Source: Sarcocystis neurona
Taxonomy: Eukaryota; Apicomplexa; Conoidasida; Eucoccidiorida; Sarcocystidae
Direction: 5' to 3'
NCBI GenBank assembly: GCA_000727475.1
Contig: KL647302.1
Location: 289,242 to 353,241, forward strand
Length of the DNA: 64,000 bases
Made by a program: the position numbers and the translations under genes. The notes beneath the pieces were generated by a model that saw only the letters and a list, made by a program, of their open reading frames with translations, was not told the DNA's origin and did no database searches. Every line of letters starts with the position of its first letter. Position 1 is the stretch's first letter. Shown piece by piece: positions 38,856 to 50,800 of this stretch.

Positions 38856-39533
38856 CCCTTGAAGAAGCCTGGATCTGTGACAAAAAGCTCTTGAGTCCAC
38901 AAATGCACTCAAGAGCAGTGCACCTGATCCTCGCTTCCTTTGCTGCTCGCAACCTCCGCAGAGGGTGTTGCTGCGTCTCTTCATGATCGACGACAATGCA
39001 ATGTAGAAACAACGTCTGTGAGTGGCACGTTGTTGAGAGCCTCTGCTGCCACAGGGTTCACTACCGTTGAACGCGTTGCCTGTTCTTTGCCACAGAACCT
39101 TCGTTTTTCAAGAAAAAACGGTAGTCTTGTCGACAGGGTTTCGCTGTTATTCTCATAAAAGTGCAGCACTTTCACAAGAGAGTGCGCACCGCAGGCGCTA
39201 GAGGAAACACAGACACCGTCGCTCCCTGAAAGCAGATCCACCTGAGGCACAGACCGAAACGCACAAATGTGACTTGTCTCTGAGATGCGCTGCACTAAAC
39301 CTGGGCGATTCACTGTGTGGCGTATGTATCCACTTACACACACACATACTTTGAAATAAGTCGTTCTTCTAGGTACTAACATACGTTACCAGTTTATCAT
39401 CGAGCGCACTTTTACACACACCTGTGACGCACAGTTGTGCAGAGGACGTAGTGGTTGAGTTGTCAAATACGATTCATTGTGCCCTGCAGTCTGCCCTTAG
39501 CAACGTGCACTGTACAAAATTTTTCTAAAAAAT

Positions 39534-41488
39534 CTACTTCTGAGAAGCATCAACGAGATAAGCGATTAGATCTGCTCTCTCCTTCTCCTTTTTGATCCCA
39601 GCGAACACCATTTTCGTGCCCGGAATGTAGGCTTTGGGATTCAAGAGGTATTCCCACAAGTGTTTCGGGCTCCAGACGATGCCGCTATTCTTGTTGGAAT
39701 CAGAGTACGGAAAATCTGCTTTCCCACTTTCCCTTCCAATGAAACCGTGGAGGTTAGGCCCTGCCTTCGCCGGCCCGCCTGAGAACAAGACGAGGACACA
39801 CTCCTGCAGTGAACACTCAACGCCTACAGGTGCCTACGCAGTCACGAAAAACCACTCGCACGCAGAGCATACGCTTACACTCATCACACTGATGTTGACT
39901 TACGTACAAACACGGGGCTTTCAGAGTGCGTACACGAGTCACGCGCTGGGAAAATGGCAAGACTGTGTAAGCACATCCCCCGCTGTCTACTCCACCAGCG
40001 CTGCCTCGGGCGACGGAAAAAACGCTTCGAATGTATATACACTGGATTCAGCTGCATCGTCCTCCCGTAGTCACCTTACACTGATCCTTTCTCTGAGGCA
40101 GCAATTTCCTACCACTTGAAGCAGTGTGGTTTGTTACGTTTCACACCACCCCCCTCAGCCAAGTGTATGCACCAAGGGTACCAATGGAGCGCAAAGGAGC
40201 GCAAAACTCCTCTCACCTTCAAAACTCGAGAAATAGGTTCACACTTGGAAAAAACAAACTCTATTTCATTGAACTATGTCAGGTCTTAATTTCCATCCTT
40301 CACTATCGAATTCATTCTTAGAGAAAAATGAACCCTATTACACCTTGGACGGACTTCTTCTTTGAGTTACTCTGCTATCTACCCAGCACGGTTATGTGAC
40401 TCCCCTCCTCATCGAATCTCCACTTCAAATAACCATCAATCCCTCGGATTACACCAGTCCCTACGCAGCCGACAGACGAAGTCGTGGTCGTGGTGAAGAT
40501 TGTTGTTCTGTAATTGGGCTAACCCCTGCTAATCGCACGTGCGCGAAACTCTCAATGTATAAAACATTCAATGTATAAAAATCAAATCTTTTGATCGCTA
40601 CGTGACCCACACCCGGAGTCCAGAAATCCTCCCCCTAAGTACGCCCTTCAGCTCTCATAAAACGCCTCCGAGATCTTCATCAAAACATTGCGGCCCACTG
40701 TCGCGCATACCCTGCGGTGTGCTTCGACAGCACAGCTATCGTCTTGACACCCTTCATACAACAGCGTAACGCTGTCCTGCGAACGGAACCCGCTGACGCA
40801 CCATACGGATGACATGCTGTCACTGATAGAAACCTTCTTTTGGCATATGCGAAAGAAACTCGTACCACACCTAATGTTGCAAAAACCTGCCGTTAATGCC
40901 GGGAACGAAGTTCCTCGTGCTTCACGGTTTCAAAAACTACTTCAGGCCCTGCTGTCTTCCATGTCGGTTCAGCGAAATTGCCGTGGTTGCAGTACCTGTC
41001 CACAGATTCCATCAAAGTCGCCACTACGTTCAACTAGAGCCACGGGTAAACCTACGGCGGATCCCTTACACACAATCTCTTCCTCTAGCTCCCCCAGCAC
41101 TGTAAAACACTTCATTCGGAGTGGCATAGGCAGCTCTGTCACACACGGGCAAAGGAGGGAAAGCTCCAGGACCGTACTCGAAAATCCCCATCTTCCGTCT
41201 CCTGTTTAAAGGTTCCTTCGTCTTTCCGTGCCGCCGACCGACTGCGCCCCGCAGGACCGGTACAATTGAATGGATGGCCCCTCTAGTCCTGATGAGTCTT
41301 CTTGAGGCATGTATCCAACGCGACATTTTCGTATAAACGTAATTGCTCGACCTGGTCTTGCTCAGCCGTCTACGTCGTGGCTCACCTGGATTAATCGTGT
41401 GGCACTGCGCGCACTTGGCCTTGAAAACTTTCGCTCCCGCCTTCACATCGCCCGGCGGGACTTCCACGTTAGGTTCTGCGCGCGTCAT
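39534..41488 (-). CDS. CYC: Cytochrome c, two exons
   Basis: Exon 1 is 41488-41386 and opens with [20 protein letters not shown], then [13 protein letters not shown]. Exon 2 is 39778-39534 and begins [20 protein letters not shown], continues through [20 protein letters not shown] and ends DASQK before TAG. The donor is G|GTGAGC and the acceptor TTCTCAG|GC, phase 1, giving 115 residues, the usual length. CAQCH is the haem c attachment site and His is the fifth ligand; Met in GTKM is the sixth. The protein carries electrons from complex III to complex IV in the mitochondrial intermembrane space and, as usual for the family, has no cleaved presequence. Haem attachment requires a haem lyase. The single intron is about 1607 bp and splits the gene right after the haem motif. 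An ATG further upstream in the same frame exists, but the start chosen matches the family. Confidence 0.96.
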
Positions 41489-41957
41489 GGCTGCTAACAA
41501 GGAAAAATTGGAAGTAAATTCAACAACGTGCAGGTCAAGAAAGATGGAATGGCAAATTGTGCGCAATCTTCACTCAAAGAAACGAATCTTACGGAATTTA
41601 ACCATTTTCCGCACATACCGCATGCGCAGCGAGAGCAAGCGTAACTCTACGACAGCGCCGGCGCCAGCGGCTCTAAACCTACATCAACAGCGTCCGGCAG
41701 CGACAGCCGTAGCACCAACACTTGTAGCGCCCGCAACAGCAGCGTCGGCAGCCGCAGCCGGTGAAGTTGAGTTCGAGAAACAGACAGGAGAAAGAACGGC
41801 AAATATGGGCAGTACGTCCTGTGAACTAGCGAGAGTTATCGCAGAAGCCGAGGCAGCCTCAGCAGGGATGCCGGCAGTAGCAACAGTAGCATGACGACGA
41901 GCGCTTCCACTATCACCGGCATCTATTCAGGCACTGACCAGCAAGATCAGCCGCTAC
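41489..41957. other. Cytochrome c upstream region
   Basis: This interval contains the presumed cytochrome c promoter and an Ala-rich plus-strand frame (APAALNLHQQRPAATAVAPT near 41655-41715) that is CAG-type. On minus it is CTG-rich and intron-like. I cannot assign a gene. Confidence 0.35.
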
Positions 41958-42181
41958 CTGCGGTAACAGGCAGAAGTTGTACACCGGCGAACGTTCGCAT
42001 CACATTCCGCTTGAGAGCGTGCGCGTAGGGAACAGCCAAGTAGTCGCGCAGCAGATCCGCTGCCAGCGACACCTCCGCAGGCAGCCTGGCCCGATCACTT
42101 TGTATTTGCACTCCAGGATTCAGTCCGATGCGCCCAATATCGACGAGCAGCCACGCCACTTGCTTTTCCAAGCGGGATCCA
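41958..42181 (-). CDS. Candidate exon, unknown
   Basis: On the minus strand an acceptor-like CTGAAG precedes 42181 and a CAG|GTAGCG donor-like site follows 41958. The frame reads LEKQVAWLLVDIGRIGLNPG, then SDRARLPAEVSLAADLLRDY, then AHALKRNVMRTFAGVQLLPV. It is free of repeats and has protein-like composition and codon use. It may belong to the same gene as the exons at 42523-43558, just upstream on this strand, but the phase (2) does not match the last of them, so an exon is missing or the edges are wrong. No family is recognised. Confidence 0.4.
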
Positions 42182-42522
42182 CTTCAGCTGTCACTGATTA
42201 CTCTGGAACGGCTTGTTTATCTGCGGAGGTTCCTCACCTGGTGTCGCTGGGTGGTAGAGTATTATTTTATTGCGAGTGTGCTAAAAAAACATGCTATATG
42301 CGGTCTCGCGGCAGCAGGACCCATGGGGTGCTGACACTGTGGCTGTTGAGGCGCCACCGCTTAAAGCAGAAGCTGCCGACAAGGGAATTACTTCACGTCC
42401 ACTTGTTCGAGTCTAGTATCCAAATCTCCCGTACACTGCTAGGTGGTGCCAAGTCGTCGGGAACGTCCGCTTTTTGACTTGCAGGCCTCCCGCTGCTACT
42501 ACGCCTCCATCCTATAGCTTAC

Positions 42523-43558
42523 CTTGTAGTCCTGCAGGCACAATTCATAGTGTAGTAGACGGCTGGTAAACAGCAGTTGAGGGTGTTATCAGTCCCCACT
42601 GGCAGAACGGCTGCAGCAGCCACACGCCGCTGGACGCAGAAGATAGGAGTCGTCGCCCTTGCTGTCTGCGCACGCTCGTGTAGATGCTTTGCTGAGGTCA
42701 GGGCACTGCTGGCGGTGCCCCGAATACCTTTGTTGCCGCTACGAAACCTACCTCACGGCCTGAGCAGCTGCAGCGGCTTGTGTGATTGGCGGTAAAAGCA
42801 AACCGCCTCTCGCGTCCACCGCTGCAAGGGCTCGCATCGCTGAGGCCGTTGCCCTGATAAATGTGCACACTGCGGCTCCTTTGGCGAAGGCTGCTGCAAG
42901 CTTCAGAACTGCACCTGCTGGTTATGGCGACAGCGCAGATGTTTGCAGTGCTGCTGCGGCTCCTCTTGGTGAATCATTACGGCTACTGGACTGGAGTGGT
43001 GGTGGCTGCCACACCGCTGGCAGTGCAGCTCCTCACAACGCTGCAGTGCCTGCGCTGCCTACACAGTGCAGCCCTCGCTTGTGTTTTTACACCGTGGTGC
43101 AGGCACCTACACACCTGTCTTTGCTGTCGCAGCTGCCCCTGGTACTGCTTATCCTTCTGTTACAGCTTACCCAGCTTCTGCATGCCACTGCTGCGCCGCT
43201 GATGATTCTGTTGCAGCGTGAATAGCGCTGAAACGCCTGCTGTAGTGCGCCCAGCGTTGTCGCGCTTGTTGCAGCAGTGGCTCCCGCAGAGCATTCCCCA
43301 GGGCTGCAGGTCTCACTACCCGAGTGGAAGAACCAGGCAGAGGGATAGATACGTTCAAGGCGAGCGCACACAAATACACGACTCTTTAGTGTGACGCAGA
43401 TATTACGGTGTCGGGCTTCAGCATATATGCGATGCGCCGATGCAGTAAGTGGAAGATGTCGTAGCCCGTGGATTCGTTTGGCTCCACTAGAGGGCCCGTA
43501 GCAGTGCGACCCGCCAGCCACGCAGCACCGCCCCCTGTCTCCTCATAAGCGGCACAAT
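42523..43558 (-). CDS. Multi-exon gene fragment, unknown function
   Basis: Four minus-strand blocks join in consistent phase. 43558-43407 reads CAAYEETGGGAAWLAGRTAT and VEPNESTGYDIFHLLHRRIA, with donor GTAATA. 43303-43171 follows a CTGCAG acceptor and ends at donor GTAAGC; its frame is less certain. 42914-42752 reads AVLKLAAAFAKGAAVCTFIR and RALAAVDARGGLLLPPITQA, with donor GTAGGT. 42562-42523 follows TTTACCAG and reads RLLHYELCLQDYK, with donor GTAAGC. The first, third and fourth blocks look strongly protein-like. Upstream exons may lie at 43630-43910, where a frame with MGFLGSGPTAALPAVWAKGT is open. Helical Ala/Leu-rich content suggests a soluble alpha-helical protein. I do not recognise the family. 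Confidence 0.5.
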
Positions 43559-45874
43559 CTGCAGCAGCACGCGCAACAAAACTTGGAGCACAGCTAGCGC
43601 ATACGGGCCAGCAGCCCGTCCAACAGTGCTATTGCGTGAAGAGAGCCTGAACACGACTTTTGTTCGCTGCAGGCGCATGCACACAAGTGTGCGTGCCGCG
43701 GTGTGCTTCGTAAAGAAGTTGTAGAAACGTGCCTTTCCGCCGTCCTTGCGTGAGTCCGCCCATCCAGTTTCTCCGCAGTTTCCCCCGTTCTCTTTTACCG
43801 TTGCAGTTCTTCGCGTGCCCTTGGCCCACACTGCAGGCAGCGCCGCCGTCGGTCCACTTCCTAAAAAACCCATCGCATCGTAGTTCGCCGAATGCGGATA
43901 CGGTTCCAACATTGTGTCTTTTTTCTGATATTACCTGGAGGTTACCGCCGAGATAAGTACGTGTGCTACCTGGAGATAAACATCGAGACATGCGCGTGTA
44001 TGTCTGTCCACACAGACATACGTGTACACTGTCTATATGTGTCGATCCGTGTATGTTTGTAGCGTGCGTGTACGCATTCCCATGTGTGCATATCCACACG
44101 TGCTGCTGTGTACGTCCCCCCACTACGGCAGCACTGCTGGATGCAAAAAGAGTTCTCGCGCTCCTCCTGCTGCAGTAGCTGCGAATATTCTCCTTCCGTC
44201 GCGCCCCGCGGCTTCGCAAGCCCTGTGCGTTCTTCTCTCTGGCTGGTCCGTTCCTGCTTACACAAGCGTCCTCCTGTCGCCACACACTTAAACATAAATA
44301 TAGAGTTATGTTGTCCAGAGAAGCCCTGTATCTGTGTATAGGCATTGTCAGGTCAATGATGCATGTAAACACGCAACCGATCCTTCTCCCCAGGTGGACA
44401 TGGCTCTACGTGTTCCAGTTCGTACGTAGGTGTGGTTCTATCTCTGCCTAGCTTCGCACGCTTCACCACAGCCACAGAGTACAAATATGTGGATATAGCA
44501 TTGCCCGTCCGCGTGTATACATCAGTACGAACGCATAGGCAGGTCGCCATGACTGCCAGACTCATGTGATACCTACGCACAACAGTGCTTGTAAATACTC
44601 CACTCTGACTTTACGCATACACATTTGTGCACGTGTGTGTACCAGGACTGGCGCACTGTGGTATAGACGTCACCACCTCCGTGAGTGCCCCACGTGTGTG
44701 AGGACGTGGACCCGCGCTGGTGTGATAGCTGCATGTGCGTGGTCACGTCCGTCCACGTCTCTCAGGAAAAAATAAGGCACCCCACGGTACACTAAGGAAA
44801 CAGGCAAGTCTCTCTTCAGTTCTAGTGGCGAAGGCAGGCCAGTACGCATTCCTCGCTGGACACGTATCATTCCATATTAAAGTATATATATATATATATA
44901 TATATATATGCCTGTGGGTGTTCCGACGCGTGTGCGGGCACTCCCATCTTGCGCACATAGGACACAGGCATATGCAAGTTTTTCAAATCCATAGCCTCTG
45001 CAGCTTTGCTTCAGCTACGTTTTGTTAGTACAGTAAGTATGTAGACGACGTGTGTCTCTCACCGCAAGTATGTTTTCCCCTTTCCCACCTATGAGATATT
45101 GACTGCTGCGGGCTCCTTGAAAGGATGGCGTCATCTTTGTATATACCCGTATGTGGAATCTATGGTGTGGGAGGAGGACACGCACATTTCCTAGGGCACT
45201 ACAGCTCCATAAGCAAGATCTAATCAATGCGTGGCTCACAGGCAGAATCTCCCTCTATGCGATGTCAACGCATGCAAGGGTTGGAGTTCTAGATCTGTCC
45301 GTGTGTGATGTCTTGACATACAAGCGACTGTGCACATGACCCTACGGGTGTGCTGCACACACAAAAAAGCTGTCGGTGTCTCTACACGCGTGAAGGAGGA
45401 GGCGCCGACGCCGATATTGACCAGTGCGACACGACGTGCCTTTCTGTAGAAGACGTAGACAACTGTGTATACTCATGTGTATAAATAGGAACACACGCCT
45501 GCGTATACGCAGATGTACATATATGTGAAGTTGAGGGATACTCACAAAGCCATTCGCGTACTTATTGCGTACAGCAGCACACGTTCCTATATCTGTGTAG
45601 TACGCAGAGTTGGAGAGAGGGAGACAGTGAGACAGAGAGAGAAATACTTACAGACGGAGGGAATTATATGTAGGAAGTGTAAGTCGTTATTTGTTTGCGT
45701 GCTATATGTTGTATCTGTAGGGGACTTGGGATAGACTGGTAGTACACTCATTATACGCGTATGCATGTGTATGTGTAGGATGTGGTGAGCAGGAAGAGAC
45801 GCAGCCTAAATGGGTGGGGCATATGGATTATCATCAACAAGCTCCACTCTAGGAGAAGCAGTGATGAGCATCTG
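43559..45874. other. Spacer with TA and TATG repeats
   Basis: 43630-43910 on minus may hold 5' exons of the neighbouring unknown gene. The remainder has a TA run at 44883-44909 and scattered CGTGTA-type repeats, with short frames only. No RNA gene is seen. Confidence 0.4.
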
Positions 45875-46939
45875 CTATCTGCATACATCGCTGTATCTGC
45901 CTTTCTTCTTTCCCGAGTGACGTGTGCTCGAGGGGTACTTGTGATGCAGCGGATATTTCTGCTGCCGTTCCTGTGGATACTGCTGCTGCTGCTGCGGGTG
46001 TTGCTGCTGATAATGGTCCGAACATTGCTGCTGTTCAGGCAGCCACTGATAGGGCGGGTGCTGCTGCTGGCTCTTCGGGGACTCGCGCGACTGCGAAACA
46101 GCAGCGGAGCAGTTGTTCACCTGGGTATAATTGCAGCATAGCGAGGAGGGCACCAGCCGCGGAAGCGTAACGCGGCATCGCAGCAGCAGCAACAGCAAAA
46201 AGTCGAAGAGGTGAAGGAGCTACAGGGACGCTACCGTTATATCGTGACGCTGTTGCGTGGGAAAAACATGACTGAGGATGACCCACTGCCACTTTGCGGC
46301 CCTGCTATGCTGCTGTTGCTACTGCACAAATGCTGCCGGAGAAGAAAACTTAACAGTCAATTTCTTCCGCAGTCGCAAGAGCACGTTTTTCTCGCCCTTC
46401 CTGCAACTCGCACTACTCCCCGGTGCTGGCTGAACTGCTGTGGCCGGTATCAGGGCGGCTGTTGGTGCGGCTGCTGGTGCTACTATTGACACTATCACTA
46501 TCATTAAACCTGCTGTTAAGTCTACTGCGCCTGAGGAGCGCTGTTCTGCTGAGACCGCTGTACAGGGGAAGCCCTGTTGCTCTGCGCAGAAGCAGGGCTC
46601 CTGCAGCCAGTGCTGCCGCGTCTGTCTCTGCTGCTGTTGTTGCTGACGCTGCGGTTCACTTACGTAAAGGCTTACTGGAATCGCCAGCAGCATGGGGGTA
46701 CGGACGGGCGGCAGCGAGCAGGAGGGGGAGCCTCTTCTTGCTGCGTCTTTGCCTTCATGTTTCGCTTCCGCTTGCTCGTCCACGTTCTCATCCTCTCCTC
46801 CGTATCGTTCGATCCGAAGTATCTCTTGTGGTGCCCCTCTTGCTGATGCTGCTGCGTCCCGGTGTTTACCAGCCCATTCTCTCTTCCAGAAGAATCGCTT
46901 GCAAAAGCGGCAGCCTCGTGTGCGTAACAGCAGTTGCAC
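45875..46939 (-). CDS. Candidate gene with acidic, membrane and Gln/Tyr-rich segments
   Basis: Two minus-strand frames look coding. One (46939-46319) has a charged part with GGEDENVDEQAEAKHEGKDA, a short poly-Gln, and a hydrophobic segment LTAGLMIVIVSIVAPAAAPT that could span a membrane, then a basic tail with LLRLRKKLTVKF. The other (46198-45875) has QQQHPPYQWLPEQQQ, repeated Gln/Tyr/His units and a C-terminus of GKKKGRYSDVCR. The sense strand is CAG-rich, as exons in this window are. The plus strand also has a long Leu-rich frame, which is the usual shadow of CTG repeats. The two frames could be consecutive exons of one gene. No family is recognised. Confidence 0.35.
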
Positions 46940-47810
46940 AGCTCTTGAGCGACCAGGTGTTGCTCATGTGAAGGAATCATCTGCTACGGTAGCAACAAAC
47001 GCAGCAGCCCCACCCGTAGCGGCAACGCCCGTCGGGAAAGCAGCAATGTCGCACCTAACAGCAACAGCAACCGCATTGGCAGAACTCCCAGGCTCAGCAG
47101 CGGCAAGTTCTACCTCTGAGATACCAGCAGTTGCCGCAAAAACAGGCGCAGGTGGAGTAGCAAGAACAAGAGCGGCAGCAACAGTGAGAAGAACAGCAGC
47201 CACAATAGCAGGAGCAGCGACAGCGCTAGGAAAGGCAGCAGCAGCAGCTGTATCAACCCCTCTTACGGCAGCAGCTACACCAGGTTATGCGCCGCTCACG
47301 TCAAATACGATAGAAGGAGCAGCACTCGCTCCAGCACCAGCGCCAGCAGCGGAAACCCTACCAGCAGCAGCAACAGCAACTCAAGCGAAGGCAGTGGTGA
47401 CGGCAGCAGTTGCGAGCACTTCGAATATACCGAGTAATTGTTTGCTTACTCGCTGGCGCACTTCACTCGCTTTTTCTGACCTTCCTGTTGCCGCAGCAGT
47501 ACGAGCGTGCAGCTCTGAGCCGGGTTCGACGATTGGATTCTCTCCAGCAGGAACCGCCAGGAGGGAGCGGCAGCCCTTGCGGCGGCAGCAGCAGCAGCTA
47601 CGAGAACACGAGTTCCACTCGGAGCAACAACAGAGGCAGCCAACGTTGCAGCGGCCAGAACAGCTGCAGCAACTTTTCCACAAGCCGCGGCAATGGGGAC
47701 AAGAGCTGCAACAAGGCCATACGGGGTACCAGCAGCAGAAAAAACAGGAGCAGCAGGAAAAGGGGGACCGCCAGCAAGAACTCGGAACGCAGTGGCCTCG
47801 AAAGCGACAA
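46940..47810. other. Ala/Thr-rich CAG region upstream of HSP90
   Basis: The HSP90 frame stays open through here as Ala/Thr-rich repeat (GCA phase of CAG), then Gln-rich from about 47590. It could be coding, but it would bury the signal-peptide-like segment about 400 residues inside the protein, so 5' UTR or promoter is more likely. Confidence 0.45.
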
Positions 47811-50800
47811 ATGAAGCACAAAACGATCAATCGGAAACAGCAGCAACAGCAGCGCGTCACAGGCGAAATGCCGCATAGGCAGCAAAATGCACGGCTGCAG
47901 CAGAAGCAGCGACAGCATCAGGCATCAATAACCACCGTCTGGATGCTAGCGTTCGTCTGTTTCTGTAGCGTTGTTCTGCTGCATCCGGTAACGGCAGCGG
48001 CTGCAAGACGCGATCTCTCTCGCAAAAGCGCACGCAACCCACTCTGTTCTTCTGCCGCTATTCCTGTCTCTGCTGCAGCTGGCGCTTCTCTTCTTCCATC
48101 ACTGCGCCTGCGTCCCTGCGTTTCATCTGTGCTCAAGCAGCACGAACCACAGCAGCAGCAGCTCGAACAGCATCAGCAGCTGAGGCAGCAGCAGTGGCAG
48201 CGACGCAAGGCACGTCTGCACGCGTCTCAGCACCAGCGGCAGCTTTCAGATAGCGAGAAGGAAACTGCTGGTAGGCCCAGCAGGGCAGAGGAAATTTCTT
48301 CCTATACTCACCAGGAACTCCTCAATGCTACCACGTCTCCTTCTTCGTCCTCGTCTCCTCCACACTGTTCAGCTCTTGCTGCCTGTCCTGCAGCAGCAGC
48401 CTCCTCCTTTCCTCCAGGCCTTTCTACAGCTGCTGTTCATTTCATGGATCCTCCACCACAGGGTAACTGTGAAACAGGAGGAGCAGCAGTGAGATGGAGT
48501 GCACGTACACTGCACGCGACTGAACCGGCAGGGGAGGGGGTAGGAGGAGGCTCCAGTCTACGTACAGCGCAAAAACGCCTACTAAAACAGCGAAGGCTAG
48601 CTGCGTGCTCGGGTGTACGTACACCGTGTACCTTTCTGCGACAGCAAAAACCGATCATCCCTGCTCCCCCATCTCCTACAGCTCTTCAGCTTGTTCATTT
48701 GGCTGCTACGCCTTCTTTCGACTATTTCTTCTTAAGTTCCTCCCTTCCTCGTAACTTCGTAAGAGTTCCCTTCTATTCAGGCGCACTATCTCGGAGTACT
48801 GCTGCCCACGCAGCTGTTCCGTCTGACGCCTTCCGATCTAATCGCTTTGCACGCGCTGCAACGCCTTCGTCTGCTGCTGGTCGGTGTAGAACTCGTGCTG
48901 CTCCCCGTCCTGCTGCTAGTGTTACCTCTCGTGCTGCTACCGGTATCCCAGGTGCTGCTCTACGAGCTGCAGCGTTACCGACTCCTCAGTTCACGGCAGC
49001 GCCAACAGGTGCACAAGCAGCCGCCACAGCAGCAGGACAACCAACGACCGGAGGGAACGGAGAAGCCGGAACAGGAGCAGAGGTCTTCCACTTTCAAGCA
49101 GAGGTAAAGCGAGTACTTGATATCATTGTGAATTCTCTCTACACAGACCGTGACGTATTTCTGCGAGAGCTTATTTCAAATGCAGCAGACGCCTGCGACA
49201 AAAAGCGTGTCCTGCTGCAGCAGCAGACGCCCCAGCAGCAGCAGCAACAAGAACAGCAAGAGCAGCAGCGGCAGCACCAGAGCGTGTTTCGAGGAAGTAT
49301 CAGGGTAAGAGCAGACCGAGAGAAGAACACGCTTTCGATAGAAGACGACGGCATTGGCATGACGCGTGCCGAGCTCATAAGTAACCTAGGTACAATCGCT
49401 CAGTCAGGGACATATCGCTTTTTGGAGCAGCTGCGAAAAGAGCAGGCAGCTGCCTCTCCTTTTTCTGCACAAAAAGGGTCACCAGCAAGCAGCGACGCTT
49501 CTCTCATCGGCCAGTTTGGCGTGGGCTTCTACTCCGCTTTCCTCGTCGCAAATAAAGTGGAAGTTTACAGTGCACCGTGGAGACGCGACCGCGGGAGAGC
49601 ACCAGCTGCAACAGCAGCAGCGGGAGGCAACGCAGCAACAGAAGCAGCTGAAGCAGCAAAACGAGCGGCAGCAACGAAAGGAGACGGTGAAGAAAGAGCA
49701 GCACGAGACGCAGCAGCAGTGGAAGAAGGAGAGCTGGAGCTGTGGAAATGGACCAGCACGTGCGGTCAGACGTTTCAGTTGGAAAGGGTAGCAGACGCAG
49801 CAGCAGAGCGGAGACGGTGGCTGGAGGAGGGCAGGGCGCTGCGTGCCCAATTTCAAAAGCAGAAGCAGCAGGAGCGACTGCAGCAGGAAGGAGGAGCAGC
49901 AGAGGCAGGAAAGCAAGACGGGGAGAAAAAGGATGCAGAAGAGGAGGAAGAAGAAGACCTAGGCAACTGGAGTGGGACCCGTGTCGTGCTGCACCTGAAA
50001 GAAGACTGCGATGACTATCTCGAGGACTACAAGTTGAAAGAGCTGCTTAGGAAATACTCGGAGTTCGTACAGCTGCCAATCTACGTAAGACACACCAGAA
50101 TAGCCACATGTATGGACGTGACCGCAGTGGACGCACTGGTGTGTACAACGTGGAAAATCTGTTCAACGGGATAGAGACAAGCTGACAGGTGGATATAGAT
50201 GGCTGTGTAGTTCATGCGTGTGCATATGTGTACGCGTATACGGAGAGAGGTTCGATGTATATATGTAGAAGATTACATGCTGTGGTACTGGAACACATGA
50301 GAAGACATGCGCCCTCAGTACAAGCCCAGGAGAACAGAGGAACACTACACATCAGCGAAGTTGTGTATATATTTACATTAATCTACACATGCAGAGAGGT
50401 ATCCAAAATCACTTTGACGTTCCCGGGGTGCATAGCTCTTAATTTTTCTCCACAAGCACATCAAGGCTGCGCTTTTGTCGTCAAGATGCCGTATTGACTG
50501 GCAAGGAAGAAGGAACCAAACAAACACAGTAAATCTCTGACACTCATTTCAAAAGGACCTGCTCTCAAATGTTATTGTATGCAGGTGTGCAAACGCGTGT
50601 AATTTCCTCAGTACATTTCTTTTGTCTCTATAGAGAGGAAGGAACGGCGGCAGTCTTAGCAATAAAATGAATGAATTGGCTTTGTTGCTCAGATTTGGTC
50701 GGAGCGAATTGAGTACGAGCGCGTCCCAGACACGCAGGAGGCGCCGGGACTGCTTCAGCAGCAGCGCAGCAACAGCAGTGAAGGAGGAGTAGGAAGGGGA

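Larger units (their letters stand above)
34867..39533. other. Gene-poor spacer with assembly gap and small duplications
   Basis: Apart from the TA-flanked gap and the short duplications listed separately, frames here are short. A plus-strand frame at 36430-36657 has several Cys residues (CMVCSRR and CASC), but the spacing is not a clear zinc finger. 38670-38740 is TCTC and TATG repeat. I find no exon with splice logic and no RNA gene. Confidence 0.5.

Noticed and set aside
46964..47203. Minus-strand frame with a signal-peptide-like start MAAVLLTVAAALVLATPPAP
   Set aside because: It is the antisense of the Ala/Thr-rich CAG segment; hydrophobic runs are expected there, and no mature domain follows.
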